From Flavobacterium anhuiense (GTDB taxonomy: Bacteria; Bacteroidota; Bacteroidia; Flavobacteriales; Flavobacteriaceae): a stretch of 64,000 bases of DNA. The notes below the pieces were generated by a model that saw only the letters and a list, made by a program, of their open reading frames with translations, was not told where the DNA came from and searched no databases. Position 1 is the stretch's first letter. Each line of letters begins with the position of its first letter. The translations under genes were made by a program, and so were the position numbers. Of the stretch, positions 21,475 through 31,486 are shown piece after piece. The stretch spans positions 248,001-312,000 of the forward strand of contig NZ_JUIV01000004.1 of the NCBI RefSeq assembly GCF_004151235.1, read 5' to 3'.

Positions 21475-23421
21475 CTATTTACTCACTTTATATTTCTCAT
21501 TCGCCGTAATCATTTCCCAATTATCAGTTCTAAATGGCGATGCAGGAAATTTCTCTTTATTGAAAAGATTAATTGCCGTATCATCATCTGCCCAGCCGTA
21601 ATGTACTGCTACAGGATTTTGAACTTTATCGCTTGAAACGATTATTTTGTTGTCTTTTATGATTGCTTTCGCGGAATGAAAAACTTTGTCTGAACCAGCG
21701 ATTTCAAAACCTTTTAATTCATCGTTATTTGGCGTTGATAAGCCGCTGCCGATGTTATCGAAAGTGAGAATAATTTGATTTCCTTTTATTTGCTGAGATT
21801 TATAAGTTGGTCCGCTGTAAACTTGTTTTTTGCCGTAAATATTATTCATGGCGATCGCGGCCAGACGCAAACCAATGTCTTGTTTGTTGGTTGGGTGAAT
21901 GTCTTTCGCATTTCCAATATCGGTTGTCACGGCCATTCCGGTGTTTGGCAATTTTAAAGTTTCAGATTGTGCTTCGCGAAGTTCTGCCCAACGGCTTCCT
22001 TTTTGGCTGTTTCCTCCAAATTCATCAAAAGTGGACAATTGAACGAAGTAAAAAGGAAAATTTCCTTGGTTGAATTTTGTTCTCCAATCAGTAATCATTA
22101 ATGGAAATGACTTTTTATATTCTTCCGCTCTCCAAACATTCGCTTCTCCTTGATACCATAAAACGCCCTGAATTCCATAAGGAACCAACGGATTTACCAT
22201 CGCATTGTACAATAATGACGGATAACTGTTTGGTGATAAAGCTGTTTTTACAACAATAACTCTGAATTTCCATTTTCCGTCAAGCGGAATAATTTTACTT
22301 CCTATTGTTAATTTCAAATCTTGAGATTCTCCATAGATACCACCGCCGCCGCTGTTATCGACAATTCTAACAGCAATTACATTTTTCCCTTCTTTTAATA
22401 CATTTTCGGGTATCTGATAAATACGTCTCGCATCCCATTGTGTATTTCGGCCCACTTCGATTCCGTTTACATATGTAATATCTTCGTCGTCGATTTTTGC
22501 TAAACTTAATGTAGCTTTATTTTTAATGTCTTCCGCCGAAAGTGTAATGGTTTTTCGCATCCAAACTACACCATCTAAATCGCCAAGCGGCTGATTTTCC
22601 CATAGACTTGGCGTGTTTAATTCGTCCCAAGAATTATCATTAAAAGAAAGTTCTTTAAATGATTTCTCATTGTCATTGCTAACGGGAATTCCCTGAATTT
22701 TTTCGACTCTTTCTTTCATTCTTCTGGCATATAGTTTTGAAATAGAGTCAACATTCAAACTCGGAACATCGGCAATCATGTTTTTGAATTCATTGCTTTT
22801 TTCGAAAGCTTCGCGGCTTGTCCAGGTTTCTACATTCGTTCCGCCCCAAGAAGTATTGATGATTCCGATTGGGATTTTTAATTCTGAATATAATTTTCTG
22901 GCAAAATAATACCCAACTGCTGTAAAGTTCCCAACATTTTCTTTGTTAGCCACTTCCCATTTTCCTTGTTTTAAATCGTCTTTTGGAGTTCCGCTTAAAT
23001 CTTGTACGACACCAAAATGACGAATCATTGGATAATCTGCACTACTGATTTCTTTTTCGGAATTCATGGTTTTGAAAACCTGAAATTCCATATTCGATTG
23101 TCCGCTGCAAATCCAAACTTCTCCAACCAAAACATTTTTGATGGTGATTTTATTTTTTCCGATAATGACTAATTCGAAAGGTCCGCCAGCTTTTTCAGCA
23201 TTTAAATTTACCGTCCATTTTCCGTTTTTATCGGCTGTTGTTTTCTTAATTTGTTTGTTGAAATGAACTTCTACAGTTTCATTCGCATCAGCAAAACCCC
23301 AAATCGGAATTTGCTTGTCTCTTTGGAGCACCATTCCGTCAGAGAATATTAAAGGCATTCTCACATTAGCATTAGCTAAAACACTAATTAACAGCAAAAT
23401 AAATATTACACTCTTTTTCAT
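21475..23421 (-). CDS. CE20-like xyloglucan acetylesterase (sialate O-acetylesterase family)
   Basis: This 648-residue exported SGNH-type esterase has the nucleophile Ser in CSGQSNMEF near 108, a GVLWYQGEANVW block near 425 and the Asp-His pair in DIHPTNK near 517. A beta-sandwich stretch at about 265-375 (MRKTITLSAEDI...KNVIAVRIVDNSGGG) interrupts the catalytic domain, as the inserted carbohydrate-binding module does in CE20 xyloglucan esterases. It would remove O-acetyl groups from galactosyl side chains so that the glycosidases can act. Its position between GH5 and GH95 supports xyloglucan over sialic acid. Confidence 0.83.
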   Translation of the reverse strand: MKKSVIFILLLISVLANANVRMPLIFSDGMVLQRDKQIPIWGFADANETVEVHFNKQIKKTTADKNGKWTVNLNAEKAGGPFELVIIGKNKITIKNVLVGEVWICSGQSNMEFQVFKTMNSEKEISSADYPMIRHFGVVQDLSGTPKDDLKQGKWEVANKENVGNFTAVGYYFARKLYSELKIPIGIINTSWGGTNVETWTSREAFEKSNEFKNMIADVPSLNVDSISKLYARRMKERVEKIQGIPVSNDNEKSFKELSFNDNSWDELNTPSLWENQPLGDLDGVVWMRKTITLSAEDIKNKATLSLAKIDDEDITYVNGIEVGRNTQWDARRIYQIPENVLKEGKNVIAVRIVDNSGGGGIYGESQDLKLTIGSKIIPLDGKWKFRVIVVKTALSPNSYPSLLYNAMVNPLVPYGIQGVLWYQGEANVWRAEEYKKSFPLMITDWRTKFNQGNFPFYFVQLSTFDEFGGNSQKGSRWAELREAQSETLKLPNTGMAVTTDIGNAKDIHPTNKQDIGLRLAAIAMNNIYGKKQVYSGPTYKSQQIKGNQIILTFDNIGSGLSTPNNDELKGFEIAGSDKVFHSAKAIIKDNKIIVSSDKVQNPVAVHYGWADDDTAINLFNKEKFPASPFRTDNWEMITANEKYKVSK

Positions 23422-23444
23422 TTTTTTAATTTAAATATTTTTTG

Positions 23445-23522
23445 AACCATATAAGTGATATAAGTAAAATTAAGTACATCTCTAAGTAAAAACTTAAAAT
23501 ATCTTATATCACTTATATGGTT
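23445..23522. repeat. 20-bp inverted repeat in the GH5/CE20 gap
   Basis: AACCATATAAGTGATATAAG (23445-23464) is perfectly complementary to 23503-23522, spacer 38 bp. It fills almost the whole intergenic region. Confidence 0.8.
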
Positions 23523-23535
23523 TAAACTAATTTTT

Positions 23536-25026
23536 TCACTTTAATCCGTCTATTAAAGCGTTTAAAGCTTGTGTGTCGAAGACGGAATTATTAGCTCTAT
23601 TCATGATTCCGAAACCATTGTTTCCTAAGCTTCCTTCATCCCAATAAAATGGTAATAATCCGTTTGCTTTTGCTGTTTTTACGACCGTTTTTAAATAATA
23701 CGCTCTTGAATTTAAATGTAATGTAAGCGCATCTCCCGTTAAAGTTGTTCTACGGATTGCACCAAATTCTCCCAATAAAACGGGAATTCCTTTATCTACA
23801 AATTGAGTTTTCATTAATTTAAAGCTTTTCTCTAAATCGGCTTCTTCTCCCCAAGTTGCATTTCGTTCTGTATCGGTTGTAGAATGAAATCCTGCACCCC
23901 AATAATAGAACATTTTACCCCAAGTTTCGTCTTTGGTTAAACCAGCAAAATTCCAAGGAGAATAATAATGAACTTCGACCATCATTCTGCCCGTTACTTT
24001 ATCTACTGGCAATGTAGTCATTAATTTGTTTGTTTTTTCAATATCTGTTGTTGGACCTTGAACAACCAAAACACGCGTTGCATTTTTTCCTCCAGTTGAA
24101 CGAACTGCATCAATAAAAGTTTGGTGATACGAAGTTAAAACTGCCATTTGCGTAGCATCTTCAACCGCAGGTTCGTTGGCGCTCGCGAAAAGTAAATGTT
24201 CGTCGAAACCTCTTAAATGTGTTGCAATTTGTTCCCAAAACGCTTTTTGTTTGGCATTGTTTTCTACTTTTTTGGCTTCGGTAATATTGTTTTCCAGCCA
24301 ACCGCCGTCCCAGTGGATGTTTACTACGACATACATATCGTTATCAACGCAATATTGAACCACTTCTTTCACTCGGTTTAACCAATCCACTTTGATTTTT
24401 GCTGTTGCAGTATTTTCTAAATTCTGATTCCAAGAACACGGAATTCTAATTGCATTAAATCCGTTTGCTTTTACAGCATCAATTAAAGCTTTAGTCACTT
24501 TTGGATTTCCCCATGAGGTTTCGCCTCCAGTTGCTTCTAATGTATTTCCAATATTCCAGCCTAATTTAATTTTTGCTGCCAATTCAACCGCCGAACTTCC
24601 CATTCCAGATGCATCAGCCGCAATTGGGTTAGTGTTGTAACTTGGGTATAAACTTCCTGCTGCCTGTGAAACTAAAATTGCTTCTGAGGCAAGTTCACCT
24701 CCACTTAACGTAATCACTGCATTTCGAAGATCTGTAGTCGTATTTTCTAAAGCAGTAATTTTTACCACAGTTTGTCCCGATGTTCCAGTAGTCTGACTTA
24801 ATTTTATCCAACTAGCAGAATTACTCAAAGTCCAAGTGACACCATTAGAATTAATCGTTATTTCAATTGTATTTTCTTTGCTTTCAAAATCAATTTTGCT
24901 TGTAGTAGAAGAAAGCGTTTTTATAGCTGGCGGATTTTCTTCTTTATCTGAGCTGCAAGCTGAAACTCCTAAAAAAGCAAAGCAGAGAATAAAAGATAAA
25001 AGATAATCCTTGATTGTTTTTTTCAT
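23536..25026 (-). CDS. Surface BACON-GH5 endo-xyloglucanase/endoglucanase
   Basis: The 496-residue lipoprotein has its Cys in VSACSSDKEEN, with acidic residues that fit the surface-export signal. A BACON domain at about 40-130 contains SNSASWIKLSQTTG. The GH5 domain has the acid/base Glu in ASANEP near 273 and the nucleophile in LLGEFGAIRR near 417. This architecture matches the vanguard GH5_4 enzymes of Bacteroidota xyloglucan loci, which cut the glucan backbone at the cell surface while BACON keeps the enzyme away from the membrane. It is the only endo-enzyme of the locus, so it decides which polymer enters. Confidence 0.9.
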   Translation of the reverse strand: MKKTIKDYLLSFILCFAFLGVSACSSDKEENPPAIKTLSSTTSKIDFESKENTIEITINSNGVTWTLSNSASWIKLSQTTGTSGQTVVKITALENTTTDLRNAVITLSGGELASEAILVSQAAGSLYPSYNTNPIAADASGMGSSAVELAAKIKLGWNIGNTLEATGGETSWGNPKVTKALIDAVKANGFNAIRIPCSWNQNLENTATAKIKVDWLNRVKEVVQYCVDNDMYVVVNIHWDGGWLENNITEAKKVENNAKQKAFWEQIATHLRGFDEHLLFASANEPAVEDATQMAVLTSYHQTFIDAVRSTGGKNATRVLVVQGPTTDIEKTNKLMTTLPVDKVTGRMMVEVHYYSPWNFAGLTKDETWGKMFYYWGAGFHSTTDTERNATWGEEADLEKSFKLMKTQFVDKGIPVLLGEFGAIRRTTLTGDALTLHLNSRAYYLKTVVKTAKANGLLPFYWDEGSLGNNGFGIMNRANNSVFDTQALNALIDGLK

Positions 25027-25061
25027 TTGGTTTGGTTTAAGTTAAGTGTAAGTTTTTAAAA

Positions 25062-25092
25062 TCAACGCCAGCTTTTTATGGGCTGGCGTTGA
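25062..25092. repeat. 11-bp hairpin in the GH3/GH5 gap
   Basis: TCAACGCCAGC (25062-25072) pairs perfectly with GCTGGCGTTGA (25082-25092), loop 9 nt. It is GC-rich for this genome and there is no T-run directly after it on the minus strand. Confidence 0.75.
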
Positions 25093-25121
25093 GAGTTTGG
25101 TTATTTTAAGCAATAACAGTT

Positions 25122-27359
25122 TTATTTAACTGTTACCTGAATTTCTTTCTTAATATCTCTTGAAGAAGTTCCCAATTTGATAGTGTATTTTCCTGGTTCA
25201 ACTGTCCATTTTTTAGAAGCAACATCATAATAAGCCAATTCTTTTACTGGTACTTTGATCGTTACTTTTGCTGAACTTCCCGCTTTTACATCTGCTTTTT
25301 TGAAACCTTTTAGTTCCTGAGCTGCACGTGTAATTTTAGAATCAGATTTTGAAGTGTATAATTGAACTACTTCTTTTCCGTCTACTTTTCCTGTGTTTTT
25401 AACATCAACAGAAACTTCGATTACGTCGTTTTGAGCATAGGAAGTTTTATCTGTTTTAGCATTATCAAGTGCGAAAGTCGTGTATGATAATCCGTAACCG
25501 AAAGGATATAATGGCGTAACATTTTTAGTATCAAACCAACGGTATCCAATTAAAAGACCTTCTGCATAATTTACCGCTTTGTCTCCAGGGAAACTGTTTG
25601 TGGCATGCGCCGGAGAATCTTTTAAAGCAACTGGCATTGTCCAAGGTAATTTTCCTGACGGATTTACTTTTCCTAAAATTACATCCGCCAGAGCATTTCC
25701 TCCTTCAGAACCATTAAACCAGCTCCAAACTAAAGCAGAAGATTTTTTGCTTACTTCATTAATATCAAATGGAGCACCCGCCACCATCACTACAATCGTT
25801 TTTGGATTAGCTTCTATTACTTTTTTGATTAATTCTTCTTGTCCAAAAGGCAAGTGCAAATCTCTACGATCAGAAGCTTCTGTTTCGTAATCACGGTTTG
25901 AACCCGCAAAAATGATCGCAACATCTGAGTTTTTAGCTGCATCAACCGCTTCTTGAACTTTTGCTGGATCTAGTTCGTCAATTGTAACCGGACCATTAGC
26001 CGTAATATTTCCTAAATTTCCTCTGTTCTTTTTATCATAACGCTCTAAATATCCTTCCGCATAATTGATTTTAACTGATGAAGGCAATCTATTTTTAAGA
26101 CCTTCTAAAGGCGTAACTTCTCTTTTTGTTTTAACTCCCGCTCCAAATCCGCCAAGAGCATTTTTCTTTGTTGCATTATTTCCAATTACGGCAATAGATT
26201 TAATTCCGTCTGCTTTTAGCGGAAGCGCATTATTTTCGTTTTTCAACAATACGATTGCTTCAGCAGCAATTTTGTAAGCGTCTTGGTAATGCGCTTCGGT
26301 TGCGATGCTTCCTTTTGCGCGCTCGCCTCCGCCCATTGCTTTCACTTGGAATAAAACTCTTAAAATACGTTTTACATGCAGATCAATTTCTTTCTCAGAA
26401 ACTTCACCAGATTTAACTGCTGCAATTAATTTATCGGCTAAGAAGAATTCGTTGAACGGTTTTGGTGTTCCCATTTCAATATCCAAACCATTTTTCAAAG
26501 ATTTTGCTGTTGAATGCACCGCAGCCCAATCTGAAACTACTACACCTTTGAATCCCCATTCGTCACGAAGGATTTTATTCAGCATATAATCGTTCTCACA
26601 TAAATATTCTCCTCTGAATTTATTGTAAGCGCCCATAATACTATACGCTTTTGCTTCTTTTACCGAAGCTTCGAATGCAGGAAGATAAATTTCGCGAAGT
26701 GTACGCTCATCAATTTGCACATCTACAAAATCGCGATTCGTTTCCTGATTATTTGCTGCGTAATGTTTTACGCATGCCATTACATCTTTTTCCTGTAAAC
26801 CAACAATCAAAGGCACGGCAATTTTTTTATTCAAAAACGGATCTTCAGACATGTATTCATAAGTTCTTCCTCCAAGCGGTGTTCTTACCATATTGATCGC
26901 TGGCGAAAGCAACATATCTTTATCTCTGGCACGTAATTCTTCTCCTAAACTGGTTCCGAAAGTATGCGCCATTTCTGCATTCCAAGTTGCAGCCAAAGCA
27001 CCACCCGCTGGATAATACGTTGCAAAATCGTTTGTCCAACCAGCCGGAGCCCAATTGTCTCTTGAAATTTCCTCACGAACTCCCAACGGACCATCGGCCA
27101 TTTTTAATTCTGGAATTCCTAAACGTTTTACGCCTGCATTTGCAAACATGCTGTTTCCGTGAAGCATTCCCACTTTTTCTTCCAATGTCATCTGTGAAAT
27201 CAGTTTATCGATTTCGGCGTCATGGTCTGTGCTTATTTCTTTTCCAACGTATTCTTCGGTCTGCGTCGAATTTGAAGCTAAGGTCTGTGCATCATTTTTA
27301 CAAGAAGTAAAGAATGCAAAAACTAGAGCTGCTGAAAGGAACATCATTTTGTTTTTCAT
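25122..27359 (-). CDS. GH3 beta-glucosidase
   Basis: The 745-residue GH3 enzyme has the nucleophile Asp in GVVVSDWAAVHS near 280, the second alpha/beta domain with SNRDYETEASDR, and a C-terminal fibronectin-III-like domain (about 655-742). The signal ends in FFTSCKND, a probable lipobox with few acidic residues, so periplasm-facing anchoring is likely. It would release glucose from the non-reducing end of xyloglucan oligosaccharides once alpha-xylosyl groups are gone. Confidence 0.93.
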   Translation of the reverse strand: MKNKMMFLSAALVFAFFTSCKNDAQTLASNSTQTEEYVGKEISTDHDAEIDKLISQMTLEEKVGMLHGNSMFANAGVKRLGIPELKMADGPLGVREEISRDNWAPAGWTNDFATYYPAGGALAATWNAEMAHTFGTSLGEELRARDKDMLLSPAINMVRTPLGGRTYEYMSEDPFLNKKIAVPLIVGLQEKDVMACVKHYAANNQETNRDFVDVQIDERTLREIYLPAFEASVKEAKAYSIMGAYNKFRGEYLCENDYMLNKILRDEWGFKGVVVSDWAAVHSTAKSLKNGLDIEMGTPKPFNEFFLADKLIAAVKSGEVSEKEIDLHVKRILRVLFQVKAMGGGERAKGSIATEAHYQDAYKIAAEAIVLLKNENNALPLKADGIKSIAVIGNNATKKNALGGFGAGVKTKREVTPLEGLKNRLPSSVKINYAEGYLERYDKKNRGNLGNITANGPVTIDELDPAKVQEAVDAAKNSDVAIIFAGSNRDYETEASDRRDLHLPFGQEELIKKVIEANPKTIVVMVAGAPFDINEVSKKSSALVWSWFNGSEGGNALADVILGKVNPSGKLPWTMPVALKDSPAHATNSFPGDKAVNYAEGLLIGYRWFDTKNVTPLYPFGYGLSYTTFALDNAKTDKTSYAQNDVIEVSVDVKNTGKVDGKEVVQLYTSKSDSKITRAAQELKGFKKADVKAGSSAKVTIKVPVKELAYYDVASKKWTVEPGKYTIKLGTSSRDIKKEIQVTVK

Positions 27360-27376
27360 AGATAGTTAGGTGTTTT

Positions 27377-27421
27377 TGGATTTAAAGATTTTTGATTCCT
27401 CACGCATAGACTTCAAATCCA
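27377..27421. repeat. Imperfect inverted repeat in the GH39/GH3 gap
   Basis: TGGATTTAAAG (27377-27387) pairs with CTTCAAATCCA (27411-27421) with one mismatch. It is the weakest of the intergenic stems in this locus. Confidence 0.45.
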
Positions 27422-27447
27422 GTTAATAATTATATTGTTTGTGGTTT

Positions 27448-29019
27448 TTATTCTTTGATTAAATTAAGAAAAAAAACATCATTCTCATTGATTTTAAATT
27501 CCTTGCTAAAAGTTCCTTTTCCGTCAATTGTAATTTTTTCTGTCGAAATCGGCGCGCCGTTATTTTTCTCTTTTATTGAATTAACTTGCTCACGTGTTAA
27601 TTGACTTGGTTTATTCATAGCCATATAATCCGCGTAAGCGTCATTCACTTTATAACCGACTTTGTATATTTCTAAAAGATATTTTCCTTTTTGTATTCCG
27701 TCAATTTCAACTTTCACTTTTCCTTTTTCTTTTGATGGAAGATCTTTAATGTAATAGGTTTGATTCAATTCTTTATCACCAGGATGCGTATTCGTAAAAT
27801 CCCAAAGCAAAACTTGCACATCGCCTTTTGCATTTTTAGAAGTCCAAGAAGCTTTATCTGAATTTTGAAGTTCTGTTTCTCCCAATTTATTCATTAAATA
27901 ATAAGAGAAATAGGCTGGCTTTTTAATTCCCTGTGTATTCAACAATCCGAAACCGCCATGAAAAGGCGTAAATCTTGGTCCCGCTTCTTCAAAAATATCG
28001 GTAAAAACCCAATATGACATGGAGTTTGCAGCATTTCCAACTTGTTTAATTTTTTGCAAAATATATGCTGCCGAATGATAACTGTCGTGAATTGGATCTG
28101 CCGGTGTGTAAGATGAACTCCATTCTGTGTAATGCAATTCTAGATTTGGTTTAACCGATTCTGTAATCAATTTTCTTGAATTGATAATTTCACCGCTTAC
28201 ACTCCATTCATCCTGATTCAAAATTGTTCCCGAAGTTCCGAATTCGTCCAAATAACCATGTTTCACTCCATAAGTATGTGTCGAAACAAAATCCATCGGA
28301 ACATTATTCTTCGCACAAAAATCAATTGTTTCAGCAACCCATGCTGAACCTGCTGTTGCTGGTCCGCCGACTCTGTAAGCTGGATTTACTGCTTTTACAC
28401 CGCGAGCTGCGTAATCGTATAATTTGAAATATTCTTCCTGAGTTCCAGTCCAAAATCCTGGCGATAAATTCGGTTCGTTCCAAACTTCAAAATACCAAGT
28501 TTTTACTTCTTCGTCTCCATAACGCTCTTTAAAATGTTGGGTTAAATTTCTAATTAAATCCTCCCATTTTTTATAATCTTTCGGTGGCGTTACGTTTCCT
28601 TTCCACCAAAAAATGGTTTCTTTTCCACTCGCCAAAGCATTCGGCATAAAACCTAATTCTACAAATGGTTTCATTTTCAGGCTCACAATATAATCAAATA
28701 AAACATCTACATATTGGTAATTATATTCTGATTTTCCTTTTTCGTCTTCACGATAAACGGCCATATCATCAGACAATAAACCATGAAAACGAATGTATTT
28801 AAAATCGCATTCTTTTTTTACCAATGCTAATTGCTGCTGCCAATCGGCGCGAAGACCTTCATTTGCTCTTCCCGCACCAATGCATTCTTTAAACATGGTG
28901 TTTAATTTTCCTGCTTCTTTTTTGAAATCAACTTTTATGATTCGATTTTCAGCATTATTGTTTTGTCCAATGATTTGGATTGAATGAATTAAAACCAATA
29001 ATATTAAAATTCTTTTCAT
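27448..29019 (-). CDS. GH39 glycosidase (beta-xylosidase-like)
   Basis: The 523-residue exported protein (signal MKRILILLVLIHSIQIIGQ) shows the GH39 acid/base motif FEVWNEPNLSPGFW near 166-179 and the nucleophile Glu in HYTEWSSSY near 280. The C-terminal part is a beta-sandwich. Characterised GH39 enzymes are beta-xylosidases, alpha-L-iduronidases or arabinosidases. GH39 is not a standard part of xyloglucan loci, so here it may cleave beta-xylosyl or arabinosyl decorations on unusual side chains, which is inference. Confidence 0.86.
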   Translation of the reverse strand: MKRILILLVLIHSIQIIGQNNNAENRIIKVDFKKEAGKLNTMFKECIGAGRANEGLRADWQQQLALVKKECDFKYIRFHGLLSDDMAVYREDEKGKSEYNYQYVDVLFDYIVSLKMKPFVELGFMPNALASGKETIFWWKGNVTPPKDYKKWEDLIRNLTQHFKERYGDEEVKTWYFEVWNEPNLSPGFWTGTQEEYFKLYDYAARGVKAVNPAYRVGGPATAGSAWVAETIDFCAKNNVPMDFVSTHTYGVKHGYLDEFGTSGTILNQDEWSVSGEIINSRKLITESVKPNLELHYTEWSSSYTPADPIHDSYHSAAYILQKIKQVGNAANSMSYWVFTDIFEEAGPRFTPFHGGFGLLNTQGIKKPAYFSYYLMNKLGETELQNSDKASWTSKNAKGDVQVLLWDFTNTHPGDKELNQTYYIKDLPSKEKGKVKVEIDGIQKGKYLLEIYKVGYKVNDAYADYMAMNKPSQLTREQVNSIKEKNNGAPISTEKITIDGKGTFSKEFKINENDVFFLNLIKE

Positions 29020-29038
29020 CTGAAAATATGTTTATTAT

Positions 29039-29155
29039 TATCCTAACAGGTTTTAGAAACCTGTTAGGTATCTTTTACGCTCCTAATCTTTAGCAACTAA
29101 TTCATAAGTTCTTCTAAATTAAACACCTAACAGGTTTTGGAAACCTGTTAGGATA
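29039..29155. repeat. Paired-hairpin element, copy B (GH97/GH39 gap)
   Basis: Hairpins CCTAACAGGTTTT...AACCTGTTAGG at 29042-29068 and 29126-29152 are in inverse orientation. The spacer is longer and different in sequence from copies A and C, so only the hairpins are conserved. Confidence 0.82.
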
Positions 29156-29162
29156 CTTAAAA

Positions 29163-31169
29163 TTATAATTTCTTGAATCTTACTGCGCCACCGCCAGCTC
29201 CGCCTAATTTCAATTGTAATTTATCTGATGCTTTTACTGTTTTTTTCGAAATTGCCACTGCTTCTGGATTATGAGTCTGATCTGTTCCTTCAGCATCAAC
29301 ATAAATTTGTGCTTCGTAAGTGGCATTCGAATCTAAGAATGATAATGAAACTTCTACATTTCTTGGTTTTTCATTTGTTAAAGTTCCTAAATACCAATCA
29401 GCACTGTTTCTGTCTTTTCTTGCTGTTGTGATGTACTCACCAATTTTTCCTTCTAAGATTTTTGTGTCTTCCCAATCTGTTGGAACATCTTTTAAGAATT
29501 GCAATGCTGGTTTTCCTTCGTAATTTTCAGGAAGATCGGCTAACATTTGAATTGGAGAATAAATCGTTACATACAATGCCAATTGCTGTCCAACTGTTCC
29601 TTGAATTCTTTTTCCTGGATAACCTTGTTTTACCTCAACATCAAAAATTCCAGGCGTAAAATCCATTGGTCCCGAAAGTAATCTTGTAAACGGAATAATA
29701 CTTAAATGGTTAGGTGGATTTCCTTCACTCCAAGCGTTGTATTCTTGTCCGCGTGCTGCTTCTCTCGAAACCATGTTTGGATAAGTTCTTCTTTCTCCTG
29801 TATCTTTAATTGATTCGTGGTATAAAACGGCTAAATCGTATTGTGCCGCTTTTTCTAAAATGTATCTGAAATAATTTACTCCAAACTGCCCAAAGTGCAT
29901 TTGTTTCATATTCAGTTTAGAACCAACGTGACCAATTTTTACGGTATGAATTCCTAATTTTTTGTATAGAGCAAAACCTTCGTCAACTTCTTTTAAGTAG
30001 TTAATCAAGTTTGAACCCGTTTCGTGATATCCGATTAATTCGATGTTCTTTTTCTTTCCATATTCAACCACTTTTTCTAAATCGAAATTGTCAGCGCTTT
30101 TCGTGAAGCTGAACATGTGCATACGGTTTTCATACCAAGCCGGAGTCCAGCCTTTGTTCCAACCTTCAATCAATAAATGGTTGAAACCTTCTTTTGCTGT
30201 AAAATCGATATATTCTTCGGCGTGTTTTGTAGTTGCTCCTTGTTTGTCGCTTTCCCAGAAAGTATATTTCCCGATGTGCATTCCCCACCAAATTCCTAAA
30301 TATTTATACGGTTTGAAATAGCTGTTTGTATTCTTTAATTTGTTTGGCTCATTCAAGTTTAAAACCAAATAAGAAGTAATTAATTCTCCTGGATTTTCTC
30401 CTATTTGAATCGTTCTCCAAGAAGAAGTAAACGAATCTTTTACACGAACTTTAATTCCATCAGCCCAAGGCACAAGATCTGATTTTAATTCTGTTCCTTT
30501 TGTGTTTACCAAAGTCATACTTGCGAAGTCATACAAGTTTGCTTCGTGGAAACTTAAAGCCAATCCGCTTTTGCTTTCAATTGTTAATGGAGTTAAAACG
30601 GTATCCAAAGTGCTTACTGGCGCATCTTTAAATAAATATTCATCACGGTCTGGTCGGTTTGCAGGAATCCACCATGCTTTTCCATCTTCTTTTAAGTTAA
30701 AAGTCGTTTTTTCATCCATGATGAAAATACTGTCTTTTACATTTTGTTTTGGATAAACATATCTGAAAGCTACTCCGTCATCAAAAGCACGAAACTGAAT
30801 CTGTAGTTTTCTTTTGTTTCCTGTTTTTTGCTGTAAATCGACTACCAATTGATTGTAGTGATTTCTTATGTTTTTCTTTTCTCCCCAAACTTGTTCCCAA
30901 GTCTCGTCAAACGTAGAAGTTTTTGCTCCTTTAATTTCAAAATTTGAACTTAAGTCTTCATTTCCTTTCAATATAAATCCCATATCCGACGGAGAAATTA
31001 CTTCTGTCTTTCCGTGAGAAACGGCATATTTTGGAGCATTTTTTACCAGCTCAAATTTGATTTTATTTTGTCCGTTTGGCGATGCCAATTCGTAAGCATT
31101 CTTAGTTTTTTGACTGTAGCCTATTGTTATTGAAAACAGTACGGCTGGGAGAATTAGATAATTTTTCAT
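29163..31169 (-). CDS. GH97 alpha-glycosidase
   Basis: The 668-residue exported GH97 enzyme has the N-terminal beta-sandwich, a TIM barrel and a C-terminal sandwich. The Glu residues of the inverting branch appear in LYHESIKDTGERRTYPN near 440 and SREAARGQEYNAW near 462. In the stretch KIGHVGSKLN a Gly stands where I expect the nucleophilic Asp of retaining alpha-galactosidases. This suggests an SusB-like inverting alpha-glucosidase, an odd activity for xyloglucan. Substrate assignment is uncertain. Confidence 0.85.
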   Translation of the reverse strand: MKNYLILPAVLFSITIGYSQKTKNAYELASPNGQNKIKFELVKNAPKYAVSHGKTEVISPSDMGFILKGNEDLSSNFEIKGAKTSTFDETWEQVWGEKKNIRNHYNQLVVDLQQKTGNKRKLQIQFRAFDDGVAFRYVYPKQNVKDSIFIMDEKTTFNLKEDGKAWWIPANRPDRDEYLFKDAPVSTLDTVLTPLTIESKSGLALSFHEANLYDFASMTLVNTKGTELKSDLVPWADGIKVRVKDSFTSSWRTIQIGENPGELITSYLVLNLNEPNKLKNTNSYFKPYKYLGIWWGMHIGKYTFWESDKQGATTKHAEEYIDFTAKEGFNHLLIEGWNKGWTPAWYENRMHMFSFTKSADNFDLEKVVEYGKKKNIELIGYHETGSNLINYLKEVDEGFALYKKLGIHTVKIGHVGSKLNMKQMHFGQFGVNYFRYILEKAAQYDLAVLYHESIKDTGERRTYPNMVSREAARGQEYNAWSEGNPPNHLSIIPFTRLLSGPMDFTPGIFDVEVKQGYPGKRIQGTVGQQLALYVTIYSPIQMLADLPENYEGKPALQFLKDVPTDWEDTKILEGKIGEYITTARKDRNSADWYLGTLTNEKPRNVEVSLSFLDSNATYEAQIYVDAEGTDQTHNPEAVAISKKTVKASDKLQLKLGGAGGGAVRFKKL

Positions 31170-31190
31170 GTTTTTTGGAATTATTTTTTG

Positions 31191-31476
31191 CCACGAATTT
31201 CACTAATTTCCACGAATTGAATTTGTGATAATTTGTGCAATTTGTGGTTGCATTTTTTTAACACATAGAAATATAGCTCATTGGAGTCTTTAAAAAAAGG
31301 CGTTTCACTTGTTTAAATTCACATAGTTTTCTATGTGTTAGAAACTAGTTTCTTTCCAATTTCTTTATTCACAAATATGAAACCTATGTTTCTATGTGTT
31401 TAAATATTTTTATTTTTTCACCACAAATTCCACAAATTATCACAAATTCAATTCGTGGTAATTCGTGTAATTTGTG
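31191..31476. repeat. 286-bp nested inverted repeat (GH31/GH97 gap)
   Basis: Outer arms of 57 and 56 bp (31191-31247 and 31421-31476) are near-perfect inverses made of CCACGAATT/AATTTGTGG words. Inside lie AACACATAGAAATATAG (31260-31276) with its inverse at 31383-31400, and a small CACATAG-TTTT-CTATGTG hairpin at 31320-31337. No protein is encoded. This accounts for the whole 317-bp gap. Confidence 0.85.
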
Positions 31477-31486
31477 TTTAACTTTT

